A stretch of 34,441 nt of DNA. Origin: Pseudomonadota bacterium (GTDB lineage Bacteria; Pseudomonadota; Alphaproteobacteria; JACQOE01). The notes beneath the pieces were generated by a model. It worked only from the letters and a program-made list of their open reading frames with translations, was not told the origin of the DNA and did not search any database. The translations under genes and the position numbers were made by a program. Below are positions 18,840 through 26,937 of this stretch, piece after piece (position 1 is the stretch's first letter; the number at the start of each line of letters is the position of its first letter). The DNA lies in the NCBI GenBank assembly GCA_016202695.1, contig JACQOE010000043.1, positions 1 to 34,441 of the forward strand, written 5' to 3'.

Positions 18840-19454
18840 CGGCACCGCGTACGCCGGCTCGGGGGATGCGGATGGGGTCGCGCCACGGTCTCGAGCAGCG
18901 AGCCTCCCTTCGCCCGCGGGCTCTCGGGCCCCGGCGGGTCGGCGCTCATCTAAAGGGCAAAGCCCGCGCTCCGGCAAGGGGAAGTTCCGCGCGCTCGTCG
19001 GCCGGCACCCCCCGTTCGCGTGGCACGTAATTTGCCTGGATGCGTCCGCGGAGGCCGGGGCCCCGGGCGCCCACGGAGGCGCGCCCGGCCCCAGGGACCT
19101 ATCCGCCATCGGTCCTCGTCGTCGACGCGCAAACCGCGCCCCGAACCGGCGCGGCGGCAGGGGGCGAGGGAGCCGTTCGCTCCCGGGAGAGCAGAGGGCG
19201 TTTGTCGGCGCCCGCCCAGTGGCCCGCGCGCGCCGTGGAGCCCCTCCTGTCGCCGCCGCGCCGGGCGAAAGTGTGAAAAATCGTATCGTCACGCAGGTTT
19301 GAGGTGCCCAGCTATGAAAGGAAGGCGACAATGATCCGGGCACGGCCCCTGGCGGCGACAGGACCTTGCGGATGAGCCATCCGAACTCCCTCGCGACCCG
19401 GCCCGAAACTCCGGCGGCGAAGCCGTCGGTCGTCACGATCTCGGCGGTGACGCG
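18840..19454. other. Long divergent intergenic/leader region
   Basis: These 615 bp lie between the divergent starts of glgX and the GGDEF/EAL gene. The proximal part (18840-19020) presumably holds the glgX promoter, but no clear -35/-10 pair is visible. It holds a sigma-54-type promoter at 19021-19035 pointing to the right, a stretch of over 200 bp of extreme GC content without a convincing gene, and from about 19260 a less GC-rich zone leading into three tiny linked ORFs. The short frames in the GC-rich part have no recognisable features and are not called. Confidence 0.6.
19021..19035 (+). promoter_or_regulatory. Sigma-54 (RpoN) -24/-12 promoter
   Basis: The 15 bases TGGCACGTAATTTGC match the RpoN consensus TGGCACG-N4-TTGC without a mismatch, with GG and GC at exact -24/-12 spacing. 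Transcription would start near 19047, giving a leader of about 400 bases before the GGDEF/EAL gene at 19455. No enhancer-binding-protein site was recognised. A chance match is possible, but perfect agreement in a non-coding region is unusual. Confidence 0.6.
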
Positions 19455-19458
19455 ATGA
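19314..19458 (+). promoter_or_regulatory. Chain of three tiny ATGA-linked upstream ORFs
   Basis: Three minimal reading frames run into the GGDEF/EAL gene, each stop sharing an ATGA with the next start: MKGRRQ (19314-19334), MIRARPLAATGPCG (19331-19375) and a 28-residue frame beginning MSHPNSLATRPE (19372-19458). The last stop overlaps the ATG at 19455. Only the second frame has a strong ribosome site: AAGGAAGG, five bases before its ATG. The arrangement suggests ribosomes loaded at 19331 are passed on to the main gene. No leader peptide family was recognised, and chance overlap in GC-rich DNA is possible. Confidence 0.45.
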
Positions 19459-21782
19459 GCGAGGCGCGCCGCGTGCTGCTGCTCGCGGGCGTCATGGCAG
19501 CCGTCGCCGCCCTGGTAGGCGGCGCGGCGATCGGCATCCTCTACGCGACGTCCTTTCGGGCGACCGAGCACCGCCTGATCGAGACCGCGCGCGCCCAGGC
19601 ACGCCTGATCGACGCGGTCGGCCGCTCCGACCGGGCGAACGACCCCGGCCATCCGGACCTGGCGTTCGCGGCGACACTGTCGAAGATCGCCGAGGCCTAC
19701 CGCACCTACGAAGGCATCGGCGACAGCGGCGAGCTTTCGCTTGGGCGGCGCGAAGGCGACCGCATCCTGTTCCTGCTGCGCCAGCGCCAGGCGGAGGTGG
19801 ACGCGCCGCTCGCGATCGCGTCCGGCTCGCCGCTCGGCGAGCCGATGCGCCGGGCCCTCGCCGGCGGGTCGGGCACGATGGTGGGACCGGACCATCGGGG
19901 CGAAACCGTGCTGGCGGCCTACGAGCCCGCTCCCTTCCTCGGGCTCGGGGTCGTCGCCAAGATCGACCTCGCCGAGGTGCGCAGGCCGTTCGTCAAGGCC
20001 GGGGCGGCGGTGGTCGCCATCGCGGTGGTGGTGATCGCGGGCGCGACCGTGCTCTTCTTCCGCATCGGCAACCCGATGGTGCGCCGGCTGGTGGAGAGCG
20101 AAGCGCGCTTCCGCAGCGCTTTCGAGGAGGCGGCGCACGGGATGGGGCTGATGGGCCTCGACGGGCGGTGGCTCAAGGTCAACCAGGCGCTGTGCGAGAT
20201 CGTCGGCCTGAGCGAGGAGGAGCTGCTCGCCTCGGACCTGCGTGCGCTCCTGCACCCCGACGATGCCGAGGCGACGATCGACCGGATCGAGGAGTGCGTC
20301 GCCGGGTCGTGCGACTCGATCCAGACCGAGGTTCGCCTGCGTGCCAAGGGGGGGCGAACGGCGTGGGCGTCGCTCGCCGTCTCGGTGGTGCGCGATCCGC
20401 GCCGGCAGCCGGTCAGCCTGATCGCCCAGCTCCACGACATCTCCGAGCGCAAGGCCGAGGAGGTGCGCATCTGGCGCCGGGCCAGCTTCGATCCGGTGAC
20501 CGGGCTTCCCAACCGCGCGCTCTTCGCCGACCGGCTCAACCTCGCCCTCTCCCGGGCCCGGCGCGAGGGCCGGCGGCTCGCCCTCGTCTTCCTCGATCTC
20601 GACCGCTTCAAGCGGGTCAACGACACCGTTGGCCACCGGGCCGGCGACGAGCTTCTGCGCGAGGTAGGGGCCCGCATTTCGAACACGATGCGCGCCTCGG
20701 ACACGGTCGCGCGGCTCGCCGGCGACGAGTTCACCGCCATCGTCCCCGAGATCGTCAAGGCGCGGGACGCGGAGACGGTGGTGCGCAAACTCCTCGATTC
20801 GATCGCCGCGCCCTTCACCCTTGCCGGCCAGCCGCTGAGCGTGACCGCGAGCGCGGGCGTGGCCTTCTTCCCCGACGACGCGACCGACGCGGATGCCCTG
20901 CTGCAAAGCGCCGACGCGGCGATGTACCGGGCGAAGCGGCGCGGCCGGAACCGCTACGAGTACGGCTCGCCCGAGATGTACTCGGGCGCGCGCGAGGACG
21001 CCCGCACCGAGCGCGAGCTGGCCCGGGCGCTGGGCCGCGGCGAGTTCTTCCTGATCTACCAGCCGATCCTCAACGTGCGCTCGGGCCGGGTCACCGCCGC
21101 CGAGGCGCTCTTGCGCTGGCGACATCCCGAGCGCGGCACGCTCGCGCCCGACGACTTCCTGGCGTTGGCCGAGCGGGCGCGGCTGATCGAGCCGATCTGC
21201 AACTGGGTGCTGGGCGAGGCCTGCCGCCAAGTGCGGGCCTGGGCGAAGGCGGGCCTCGATGGCCTCAGCGTGGCGGTGAACGTCACCGCCCGCGAGTGCC
21301 TGAACGGCCATCACACCGACTCGCTTCGCGGCATCCTGGCCGAGACCCAGATAGACCCCGCGAGCCTGATCCTCGAGATGACCGAATCGGTGATGTTCGG
21401 CGACGACCGCGCGGCCGCCGAGGCGATCCAGGAGGCCAAGGCGATGGGCGTGCGCTTCGCCCTCGACGACTTCGGGGCCGGGCAGTCCTCGCTCGGCGTG
21501 TTGAAGAAACTCCCGGTCGACTTCCTCAAGATCGACGGCTCGTTCGTCCGCGCCGTTCCCCACGACCCGGACGCGGCGGCGCTGGTCGGGGCGATCCTGG
21601 CGCTGGCGCGGAGTCTCGATCTCGGGGTCATCGGCGAGGGGGTCGAGAGTGAGCCGCAACTCGACTTCCTTCGCCGCCACGGCTGCACCTTCGCCCAAGG
21701 CTTCCTGGTCGGCCGCCCGGTCCCGCCCGAGCGCTTCGCCGAGGTCGCCAGCGTTTCGCGGCCGCGTCAGCCCCGCGGATAG
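19455..21782 (+). CDS. Membrane CACHE-like/PAS/GGDEF/EAL c-di-GMP protein
   Basis: A 775-residue inner-membrane signalling protein. Two hydrophobic helices (about 7-29 and 178-201) bracket a periplasmic region of about 150 residues with the CACHE-like pattern LGRREGDRILFLLR and EPMRRALAGGSGTM. A PAS domain (about 213-335, with HDISERKAEE at its end) follows, then GGDEF (about 343-500), then EAL (about 515-765). The GGDEF signature is AGDEF (422-426), so cyclase activity is uncertain. The EAL domain looks intact: EALLRW at 550, EMTES, DDFGAGQSS, KIDGSF and EGVE, predicting c-di-GMP hydrolysis. It overlaps the convergent ketopantoate reductase gene by 16 bp. The upstream sigma-54 site and ORF chain suggest tight control. 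Confidence 0.92.
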   Translation: MSEARRVLLLAGVMAAVAALVGGAAIGILYATSFRATEHRLIETARAQARLIDAVGRSDRANDPGHPDLAFAATLSKIAEAYRTYEGIGDSGELSLGRREGDRILFLLRQRQAEVDAPLAIASGSPLGEPMRRALAGGSGTMVGPDHRGETVLAAYEPAPFLGLGVVAKIDLAEVRRPFVKAGAAVVAIAVVVIAGATVLFFRIGNPMVRRLVESEARFRSAFEEAAHGMGLMGLDGRWLKVNQALCEIVGLSEEELLASDLRALLHPDDAEATIDRIEECVAGSCDSIQTEVRLRAKGGRTAWASLAVSVVRDPRRQPVSLIAQLHDISERKAEEVRIWRRASFDPVTGLPNRALFADRLNLALSRARREGRRLALVFLDLDRFKRVNDTVGHRAGDELLREVGARISNTMRASDTVARLAGDEFTAIVPEIVKARDAETVVRKLLDSIAAPFTLAGQPLSVTASAGVAFFPDDATDADALLQSADAAMYRAKRRGRNRYEYGSPEMYSGAREDARTERELARALGRGEFFLIYQPILNVRSGRVTAAEALLRWRHPERGTLAPDDFLALAERARLIEPICNWVLGEACRQVRAWAKAGLDGLSVAVNVTARECLNGHHTDSLRGILAETQIDPASLILEMTESVMFGDDRAAAEAIQEAKAMGVRFALDDFGAGQSSLGVLKKLPVDFLKIDGSFVRAVPHDPDAAALVGAILALARSLDLGVIGEGVESEPQLDFLRRHGCTFAQGFLVGRPVPPERFAEVASVSRPRQPRG

Positions 21783-22753
21783 CAGCCGGCGGCGGCGGCG
21801 CGCCCGCGCACCAGCGCCAGCACGACGTCGATCGTCGGGGTGGGAAGGCCGGTCATGCGGCCGAGCTCCTGGACGACGCCGACGAGGGCGTCGATCTCCA
21901 TCGGCCGGCCGCGCTCGAGGTCCTGCAGCATCGAGGTCTTGTGGGCGCCGACGGCGGCGGCGCCGTCGATCCGCTTCTCCACGTCGATGGCGAAGCGGAC
22001 CCCCAGCCGCTCGGCGATCGCGCGGGCCTCGACCATCATCGCCCGCGCCACCGCCCGCGTCCCCGGATCGGCGCAGATCGCATCGAGGGTCGCGCCGGTC
22101 AGCGCGCTGATCGGGTTGAAGCTCAGGTTGCCCCACAGCTTGAGCCAGATCTCGTCGCGGATGCGCGGGCGGACCGGGGCCTTGAAGCCGGCGGCGACCA
22201 GCGCCTCGCTCAGCCGCACCACCCGCTCCGAGCGCGAGCCGTCGGGCTCGCCGAGGGTGAAGCGATCACCCTCGATGTGGCGCACTACGCCCGGCTCGGT
22301 CACCTCGGCCGCGGGGTAGACGACGCAGCCGATGGCCCGCTCGGGGCCGATGCCGGCCCACTGCCGGCCGCCGGGATCGACGCTCTCCAGCCGGCGGTCG
22401 CGCCAGGGGCCCTCGAGCCCGTAGAAGTACCACCAGGGGAGGCCGTTGACCGCGGTCACCACCGCGCTCCCCGGGCCAAGCAGCGGCCGCATCCGCTCGA
22501 CCACCGCCGGCCCCGAATGCGCCTTGAGGGCGACGATCACGTAGTCCTGCGGGCCGAGGCCGGCGGGATCGTCGGTCGCCCGCACCGGCGCGACCCGGGT
22601 CCGGCCGTCGCGGATCAGGGTGAGGCCGCGCCCGCGCATGGCCTCGAGATGCGGCCCCCGGGCGACGAGCGTCACCTGGGCGGCGCCGGCGAGGGCGAGT
22701 TCCGCCCCGAGGAGCCCGCCGATCGCGCCCGCCCCGTAGATACAGAGTTTCAT
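21767..22753 (-). CDS. panE: 2-dehydropantoate 2-reductase family protein
   Basis: A 328-residue NAD(P)-dependent reductase of the ApbA/PanE family, which reduces ketopantoate to pantoate for CoA synthesis. The Rossmann motif is YGAGAIGGLLGAELA at residues 6-19. VKAPVRP-like and EIWLKLWGNLSFNPISALTG carry the family's catalytic lysine region, and a helical C-terminal domain has GAHKTSMLQDLERGRPMEID. It lies 25 bp after the acyl-CoA synthetase and is likely co-transcribed. Many genomes carry several paralogues, some acting on other 2-oxo acids, so the exact substrate is not certain. A run of W/Y residues (LPWWYFYGLEG) around residue 105 is characteristic of a subgroup distinct from E. coli PanE. 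Confidence 0.85.
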   Translation of the reverse strand: MKLCIYGAGAIGGLLGAELALAGAAQVTLVARGPHLEAMRGRGLTLIRDGRTRVAPVRATDDPAGLGPQDYVIVALKAHSGPAVVERMRPLLGPGSAVVTAVNGLPWWYFYGLEGPWRDRRLESVDPGGRQWAGIGPERAIGCVVYPAAEVTEPGVVRHIEGDRFTLGEPDGSRSERVVRLSEALVAAGFKAPVRPRIRDEIWLKLWGNLSFNPISALTGATLDAICADPGTRAVARAMMVEARAIAERLGVRFAIDVEKRIDGAAAVGAHKTSMLQDLERGRPMEIDALVGVVQELGRMTGLPTPTIDVVLALVRGRAAAAGCYPRG

Positions 22754-22778
22754 CGCCGCCGTCGCGCCGCAGGCGGCA

Positions 22779-24296
22779 TCACGCCAGCCCGAGCTTCCGG
22801 GCGAGCCCGATCCGTTGCAGCTTGCCGGTCGCGCCCTTGGGGATCTCGGCCAGGAACAGCACCTTGCGCGGGACCTTGAAATCGGCCAGCCGCTTGGCGA
22901 CGAAGGCGCGGAGCTCCCGCTCGCTCGCCGCCGCCCCCTCGCGCAGCACCACCGCCGCCGCCACCTCCTCGCCGAGCTTGTCGTGCGGCATGGCGAAGGT
23001 GACCGCCTGCATCACGGCGGGGTGGTCCATCAGCGTCTCGTCCACCTCGCGGGGCGAGATCTTCTCGCCCCCCCGGTTGATGATCTCCTTGATCCGCCCG
23101 GTGATGCGAAGATAGCCGTCGGCATCCAGGACCCCCTGGTCGCCGGTGCGGAACCAGCCGTCGACGAACGCCTCGGCGTTGGCCTTGGGGTTGTTCTCGT
23201 AGGCCGAGAAGACGTTGGCGCCGCGGATCACGATCTCGCCCGTGGCCCCCGGCGCCAGCAGCCTGCCGGTCTGGTCGATCACCGCCACCGCCGGGCCGGC
23301 GGCGAGGCCGACCGTGCCGGGAAGGCGCGGGGCGGGGGGCAGCGGGTTGCTCGCCATCTGATGGGCGGCCTCGGTCATGCCGTAGGACTCGATCACCGGG
23401 GCGCCGAAGGCGTCCTCCAGCTCCTTCATCACCTGCGGCGGCAGCGACGAGGAGGAGGAGCGGATGAAGCGGAGCCGGACTCGCTCGATCACCTCGCGGT
23501 TGCGCTCGGCGCGGGCCAGGATCGCCTGGTGCATGGTCGGCACCGCGGTGTACCAGGAGGGGACGGCCTCGGCCATCCAGGCGAAGAACTTGAGGGCGTT
23601 GAACCCCGGCGAGCAGAAGACCGAGCCGCCGGCGGCGAGCGAGGCGAGGACCGCCGCCATCAGCCCGTGGATGTGGAAGAGGGGCATGACGTTGAGGCAG
23701 CGGTCGGCGCGGGTCAGCGCCAGCGTCGCGACGATGTGCCCGGCCGAGGCGGTGACGTTGGCATGGCGGAGCGGCACGATCTTGGGCCGCGAGGTGGTGC
23801 CCGAGGTGTGCAGCACCAGGGCGATGTCGTCGGGCCGCGCAAAGCCACCTTGCGCCGGGGCGGGGCCCTTGGCCTCTCCGGTCAGCGCGAAGCGGCCGGC
23901 CGGCTCGGTCTCGTTCCAGGCGATCTCGATCACGGGGACGCCGAGCCGGGCCGCGACGGCGAGCGCCGGCGAGCGGCTGCCGCGCTCGACCAGCAGCGCC
24001 TTGGCGCCGAGGTCGGTCAGGTAGAACTCGAACTCCTCCTCGCGGTAGGCGGGGTTGAGGGGCGCCGTGGTGGCGCCGGCGGCGACGGCGAGGAAGGCGC
24101 TCGCCATCTCGGGGCCGTTGGGCAGCACGATCGCCACCCGGTCGTGGCGTCCGATCCCGCGCCCGTTCAGCGCCGCGACCGTGCGCCTGAGATGGACGGC
24201 GAGGCCGGCATAGTCGAGCGCCCCGCGGCCAGGGGCGATGAGGGCCGGATCGTCGGGGCGGCCGGCGTCGATCAGGTCTATTACCGTCTTGGTCAT
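22779..24296 (-). CDS. Acyl-CoA synthetase, oxalate-CoA ligase-like
   Basis: An ANL-superfamily AMP-forming ligase of 505 residues. Signature blocks are LHTSGTTSRPKIVPLRHAN (P-loop), VIESYGMTEAAHQMASNP, GWFRTGDQG, GRIKEIINRGGEKISP and the catalytic lysine region PKGATGKLQRIG. WYTAVPTMHQAIL, FIRSSSSSLPP and NPLPPAP closely recall plant AAE3 and yeast Pcs60, which activate oxalate, more than fatty-acyl-CoA synthetases; oxalate is therefore a reasonable but unproven substrate. The start MTKTVIDLID is preferred; an ATG at 24353 would add 19 residues of unlike composition. The ketopantoate reductase follows 25 bp downstream. Confidence 0.88.
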   Translation of the reverse strand: MTKTVIDLIDAGRPDDPALIAPGRGALDYAGLAVHLRRTVAALNGRGIGRHDRVAIVLPNGPEMASAFLAVAAGATTAPLNPAYREEEFEFYLTDLGAKALLVERGSRSPALAVAARLGVPVIEIAWNETEPAGRFALTGEAKGPAPAQGGFARPDDIALVLHTSGTTSRPKIVPLRHANVTASAGHIVATLALTRADRCLNVMPLFHIHGLMAAVLASLAAGGSVFCSPGFNALKFFAWMAEAVPSWYTAVPTMHQAILARAERNREVIERVRLRFIRSSSSSLPPQVMKELEDAFGAPVIESYGMTEAAHQMASNPLPPAPRLPGTVGLAAGPAVAVIDQTGRLLAPGATGEIVIRGANVFSAYENNPKANAEAFVDGWFRTGDQGVLDADGYLRITGRIKEIINRGGEKISPREVDETLMDHPAVMQAVTFAMPHDKLGEEVAAAVVLREGAAASERELRAFVAKRLADFKVPRKVLFLAEIPKGATGKLQRIGLARKLGLA

Positions 24297-24388
24297 GGTC
24301 TCGCTATCCGGTCCGGGCGTGGGGTGAGACGGGCGGAAGGACAACGATAGCATCGGCGTCCGTCGCTGTCACAGGCGTACGGCCGGGG

Positions 24389-24543
24389 GGCAGTGTCTCA
24401 TTTTGAACCGCCTCACCCTTCGACAAGCCCCCGGCTCAAGAGCCCGGGGGCAGGCTCAGGGTGAGGCGAATCTTCAAGGCCCTCATGCCGAGCTAATCGA
24501 GGCATGAGCCGGTCGAAGCGTGAGGGCAAGATGAGACACGACC
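24389..24543. repeat. MITE-like palindromic element, copy 2
   Basis: A 155-bp element between the pentapeptide gene and the acyl-CoA synthetase. Ends are GGCAGTGTCTCA and, reverse complemented, GGTCGTGTCTCA. The flanks GGCCGGGG (24381-24388) and GGCCGAGG (24544-24551) match at 7 of 8 positions. The interior has a GCCTCACCCT/AGGGTGAGGC stem enclosing an extra CCCCCGG...CCGGGGG hairpin, then a CCTCATGCC/GGCATGAG stem with a longer, duplicated arm (24507-24525) not seen in the other copies. It is in the same orientation as copies 1 and 3 and lies 16 bp past the pentapeptide gene's stop, where it could act as a terminator. Confidence 0.82.
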
Positions 24544-24559
24544 GGCCGAGGATCGGGCG

Positions 24560-25504
24560 TCAGCCGGCGCCGGGCCCGCCCCGGCGGCGGGGCGTCGGCT
24601 TCTCCTTCTCCTCTTTCTCCTCTTTTTTCTCCGGGAGCGGGGCGAGCGAGAAGAGGAGGAACTCGGGCGGCAGCCTGGTGGTCGGATCGCCGTAGGCCTG
24701 GTTGAGCTGTTCGCGCGAGAGCCCGGCCGCGGTCGAGAGGTCGGCCCCGGTGAGGTCGGCGCCGCGGAAGAGCGCCTGGTAGCACTTGGTCTCGGTGAGC
24801 AGGGCCCCCGCCAGGCGGGCAAGGTGGAAATCGGCCCGCTCGAGATGGGAGCCCGAGAGATCGGCCCCCGAAAGGTCGGCCCGCTCGAAGCAGGTGTCGA
24901 TCAGGAACGTGCGCCTGAGGGCGGCACCCGCGAGCCGGGCCTTGCGCAGGTTGGCGTGGCTCAGGTCGGCGCCGGTGAGGCGCGCCCCTTCGAGCGCCGC
25001 CCCGTCGAGCCGCACATAGCTGAGGCGCGCCCCCTCGAGGTCGGCGCCGGCGAGGTCGGCGGTCGAGAGGTTGCCGCCGGCAAAGAACGTCCCCCTGAGC
25101 CGGGCCCGGGCGAAGGAGGTGCGCGTGACATCGGCGCCCTGGAGCGCCGTCTCCGTGAGATCGGCCTCGGAGAGCCGCGCCTCGGCGAGGCTCGCCTTGC
25201 GCAGGCTCGCGCCGGCGAGGCGGGCGCCGGTGAGGTCGGCGCCGGCGAGCGAGGCGCCGTAAAGGTTGGCGCCGGCGAGGTCGGCGCCGGCGAGCCGGGC
25301 CCCGTCGAGGACCGCGGACTGGAGGTTCGCCTTCGCCAGCCGCGCGCCCGCGAGGTCGGCGCCGGAGAGTTTGGCGCGCCGGCCGCGCCGCCCGCCGGTC
25401 TGGAGCCAGCGCCCGTGCTCGGCGAGGATGTGGGCGAGGGCCTCGGCACCGATGCGGCCCGGGCTCGGCGTCTGGGTCGTGCGGGCGGGGCCGTCGTGCG
25501 TCAT
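24560..25504 (-). CDS. Pentapeptide-repeat protein
   Basis: A 314-residue protein made mostly of A(D/N)LXX pentapeptide repeats from about residue 45 to 270 (for example LSGADLAGARLAKANLQSAV), which fold into a right-handed quadrilateral beta-helix. The N-terminal segment (EALAHILAEHGRWLQTGG) resembles the short helical cap found ahead of such repeats in alphaproteobacterial proteins. The C-terminal tail is highly charged (KKEEKEEKEKPTPRRRGG) and probably disordered. No signal peptide or membrane helix is visible, so it is probably cytoplasmic. Function is unknown; some relatives mimic DNA or bind gyrase, but nothing here shows that. It is divergent from the CoA-ligase operon across 227 bp. 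Confidence 0.9.
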   Translation of the reverse strand: MTHDGPARTTQTPSPGRIGAEALAHILAEHGRWLQTGGRRGRRAKLSGADLAGARLAKANLQSAVLDGARLAGADLAGANLYGASLAGADLTGARLAGASLRKASLAEARLSEADLTETALQGADVTRTSFARARLRGTFFAGGNLSTADLAGADLEGARLSYVRLDGAALEGARLTGADLSHANLRKARLAGAALRRTFLIDTCFERADLSGADLSGSHLERADFHLARLAGALLTETKCYQALFRGADLTGADLSTAAGLSREQLNQAYGDPTTRLPPEFLLFSLAPLPEKKEEKEEKEKPTPRRRGGPGAG

Positions 25505-25731
25505 GGGGGCCTCGGACTGCCTGACGTTACCGCTAGATTACCCCCTGCGGGAGGCCCGCTCCAGGCCGGGAAATCGGGCTGGACGGTCCCCACCAATGGT
25601 GCTAATCAGCGGGCGTCCCAGGCCCGAAGCGGCATCGGCCGCGCCTCTCCCGGCCCTCGTGAGGCTGACCCGACGGCGCCCCGCGCGGCACGTTCCCGCT
25701 CGCCGAAGGGCGACCGCGTCAAGGACCCGAC

Positions 25732-26937
25732 ATGGCAAGGCTGTTGGAACACCACGCCCTCGAGTTCCTGGCTCGCGCCGGCATCGCGGTGCCCGGATTC
25801 GAGGTGGTGCGCGAGCCGGCGGCCGCCGGCGCCGCGGCCGAGCGCTTCGGCGGCTCGGCGGTGGTGAAGGCCCTGATTCCGGTCGGCGGGCGCGGCAAGG
25901 CCGGCGCGATCAGGCTCGCCCGCACGCCCGCGGCCGCGGCCGAGGCGGCCGCGGCGCTCCTCGGCAGGACGGTCGCGCACTTCCCGGTGCGCGAGGTGCT
26001 GGTGAGCGAGCTGGTCGACATCGCCCGCGAGATCTTCCTTTCCATCACCTTCGACAGCATGAGCCGCAAGCCCGTGGTCCTGTTCTCGGCGCTCGGCGGG
26101 ATCGACATCGAGGAGATCCTGGCCAAGGATCCGGCCCGGCTGATCCAGCGCCACGTGACCGTTTCCGCCGGGCTCCGCCCCTTCGAGGGGCGCGAGATCG
26201 CCGAGGCGGCGGGATTCTCGGGCGCGGCGATGGTCGCCCTCGGCGAGGCGCTGGCGGCGCTCTACCGGCTCTTCTGCCAGCTCGACGCCCAGACCGTCGA
26301 GGTCAACCCCCTGGCGGTGACCGCGGAGGAGGCGGTGATCGCCCCCTCGGCCGTGATCGTGGTCGACAACCAGGCGCTCTTCCGCCATCCCGAGCTGGCG
26401 GGGATCGCCGATCCCAACGCCACCAACGGCTGGCGCCCGCTCACCCCGCGCGAGCTCCGCATGCGCGAGATCGACGCCACCGACGACGGCTCCTCGATCC
26501 GCTTCAACGAGCTGGAGGCCGGCAGGGTCGGCTTCATGCTGACCGGGGGCGGGGCGGGGTTCCTCGCCTTCGACACCATCATGCGCCTCGACGGCCGGCC
26601 GGCCACCACCTTCGACATCACCCCCGGCCGGGTCGAGGAGAAGATGTACCTGGCGACCAAGGAGATCCTGTCGATCCCCGGGCTCAAGGGCCTGATCGTC
26701 GGCGGCAACATCACCAACTTCATCCCCATCGACGTCAAGGTGCGGGGCGTGATGCGGGCGCTCACCGAGCTGAGGGTCGATCCCACGCGCTTCCCCGTTG
26801 TCTTCCGCTTCGCCGGACCCGGGACCGAGGAGAGCAAGAGGCTCGCCGCCGGGCTTCCCGGCATCGAGTACTTCGACGCCTCGCGCACCATCGAGGACGC
26901 GGTGGCGCGGATCGTCGAGCTGACGAGGGCGAGATGA
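25732..26937 (+). CDS. SucC-like CoA ligase beta subunit (ATP-grasp)
   Basis: A 401-residue ATP-grasp subunit of an ADP-forming acyl-CoA ligase, pairing with the next gene. Features are VVKALIPVGGRGKAGAIRLA (nucleotide loop, about 43-62), GGIDIEEIL, VEVNPLAVT (metal-binding region) and a C-terminal CoA-ligase domain with TGGGAGFLAFDTIMRLDGRP and VGGNITNFIPIDVKVRG. The last block recalls ATP-citrate lyase/citryl-CoA synthetase (GG.I.NF) more than classical SucC, so the acid may not be succinate; malate- or citrate-type ligases are alternatives. Its stop overlaps the next start as ATGA. It begins a three-gene operon with a MaoC-type hydratase. Confidence 0.88.
   Translation: MARLLEHHALEFLARAGIAVPGFEVVREPAAAGAAAERFGGSAVVKALIPVGGRGKAGAIRLARTPAAAAEAAAALLGRTVAHFPVREVLVSELVDIAREIFLSITFDSMSRKPVVLFSALGGIDIEEILAKDPARLIQRHVTVSAGLRPFEGREIAEAAGFSGAAMVALGEALAALYRLFCQLDAQTVEVNPLAVTAEEAVIAPSAVIVVDNQALFRHPELAGIADPNATNGWRPLTPRELRMREIDATDDGSSIRFNELEAGRVGFMLTGGGAGFLAFDTIMRLDGRPATTFDITPGRVEEKMYLATKEILSIPGLKGLIVGGNITNFIPIDVKVRGVMRALTELRVDPTRFPVVFRFAGPGTEESKRLAAGLPGIEYFDASRTIEDAVARIVELTRAR

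Noticed and set aside
16716..22136. A very long minus-strand frame running from glgX through the GGDEF/EAL gene
   Set aside because: Only 16716-18839 shows homology (GlgX). The rest is low-complexity antisense of the c-di-GMP gene.
24700..25400. Short-period repetition in the DNA of the pentapeptide gene
   Set aside because: It is explained by the repeated A(D/N)LXX codons of the protein and is not an independent DNA repeat.
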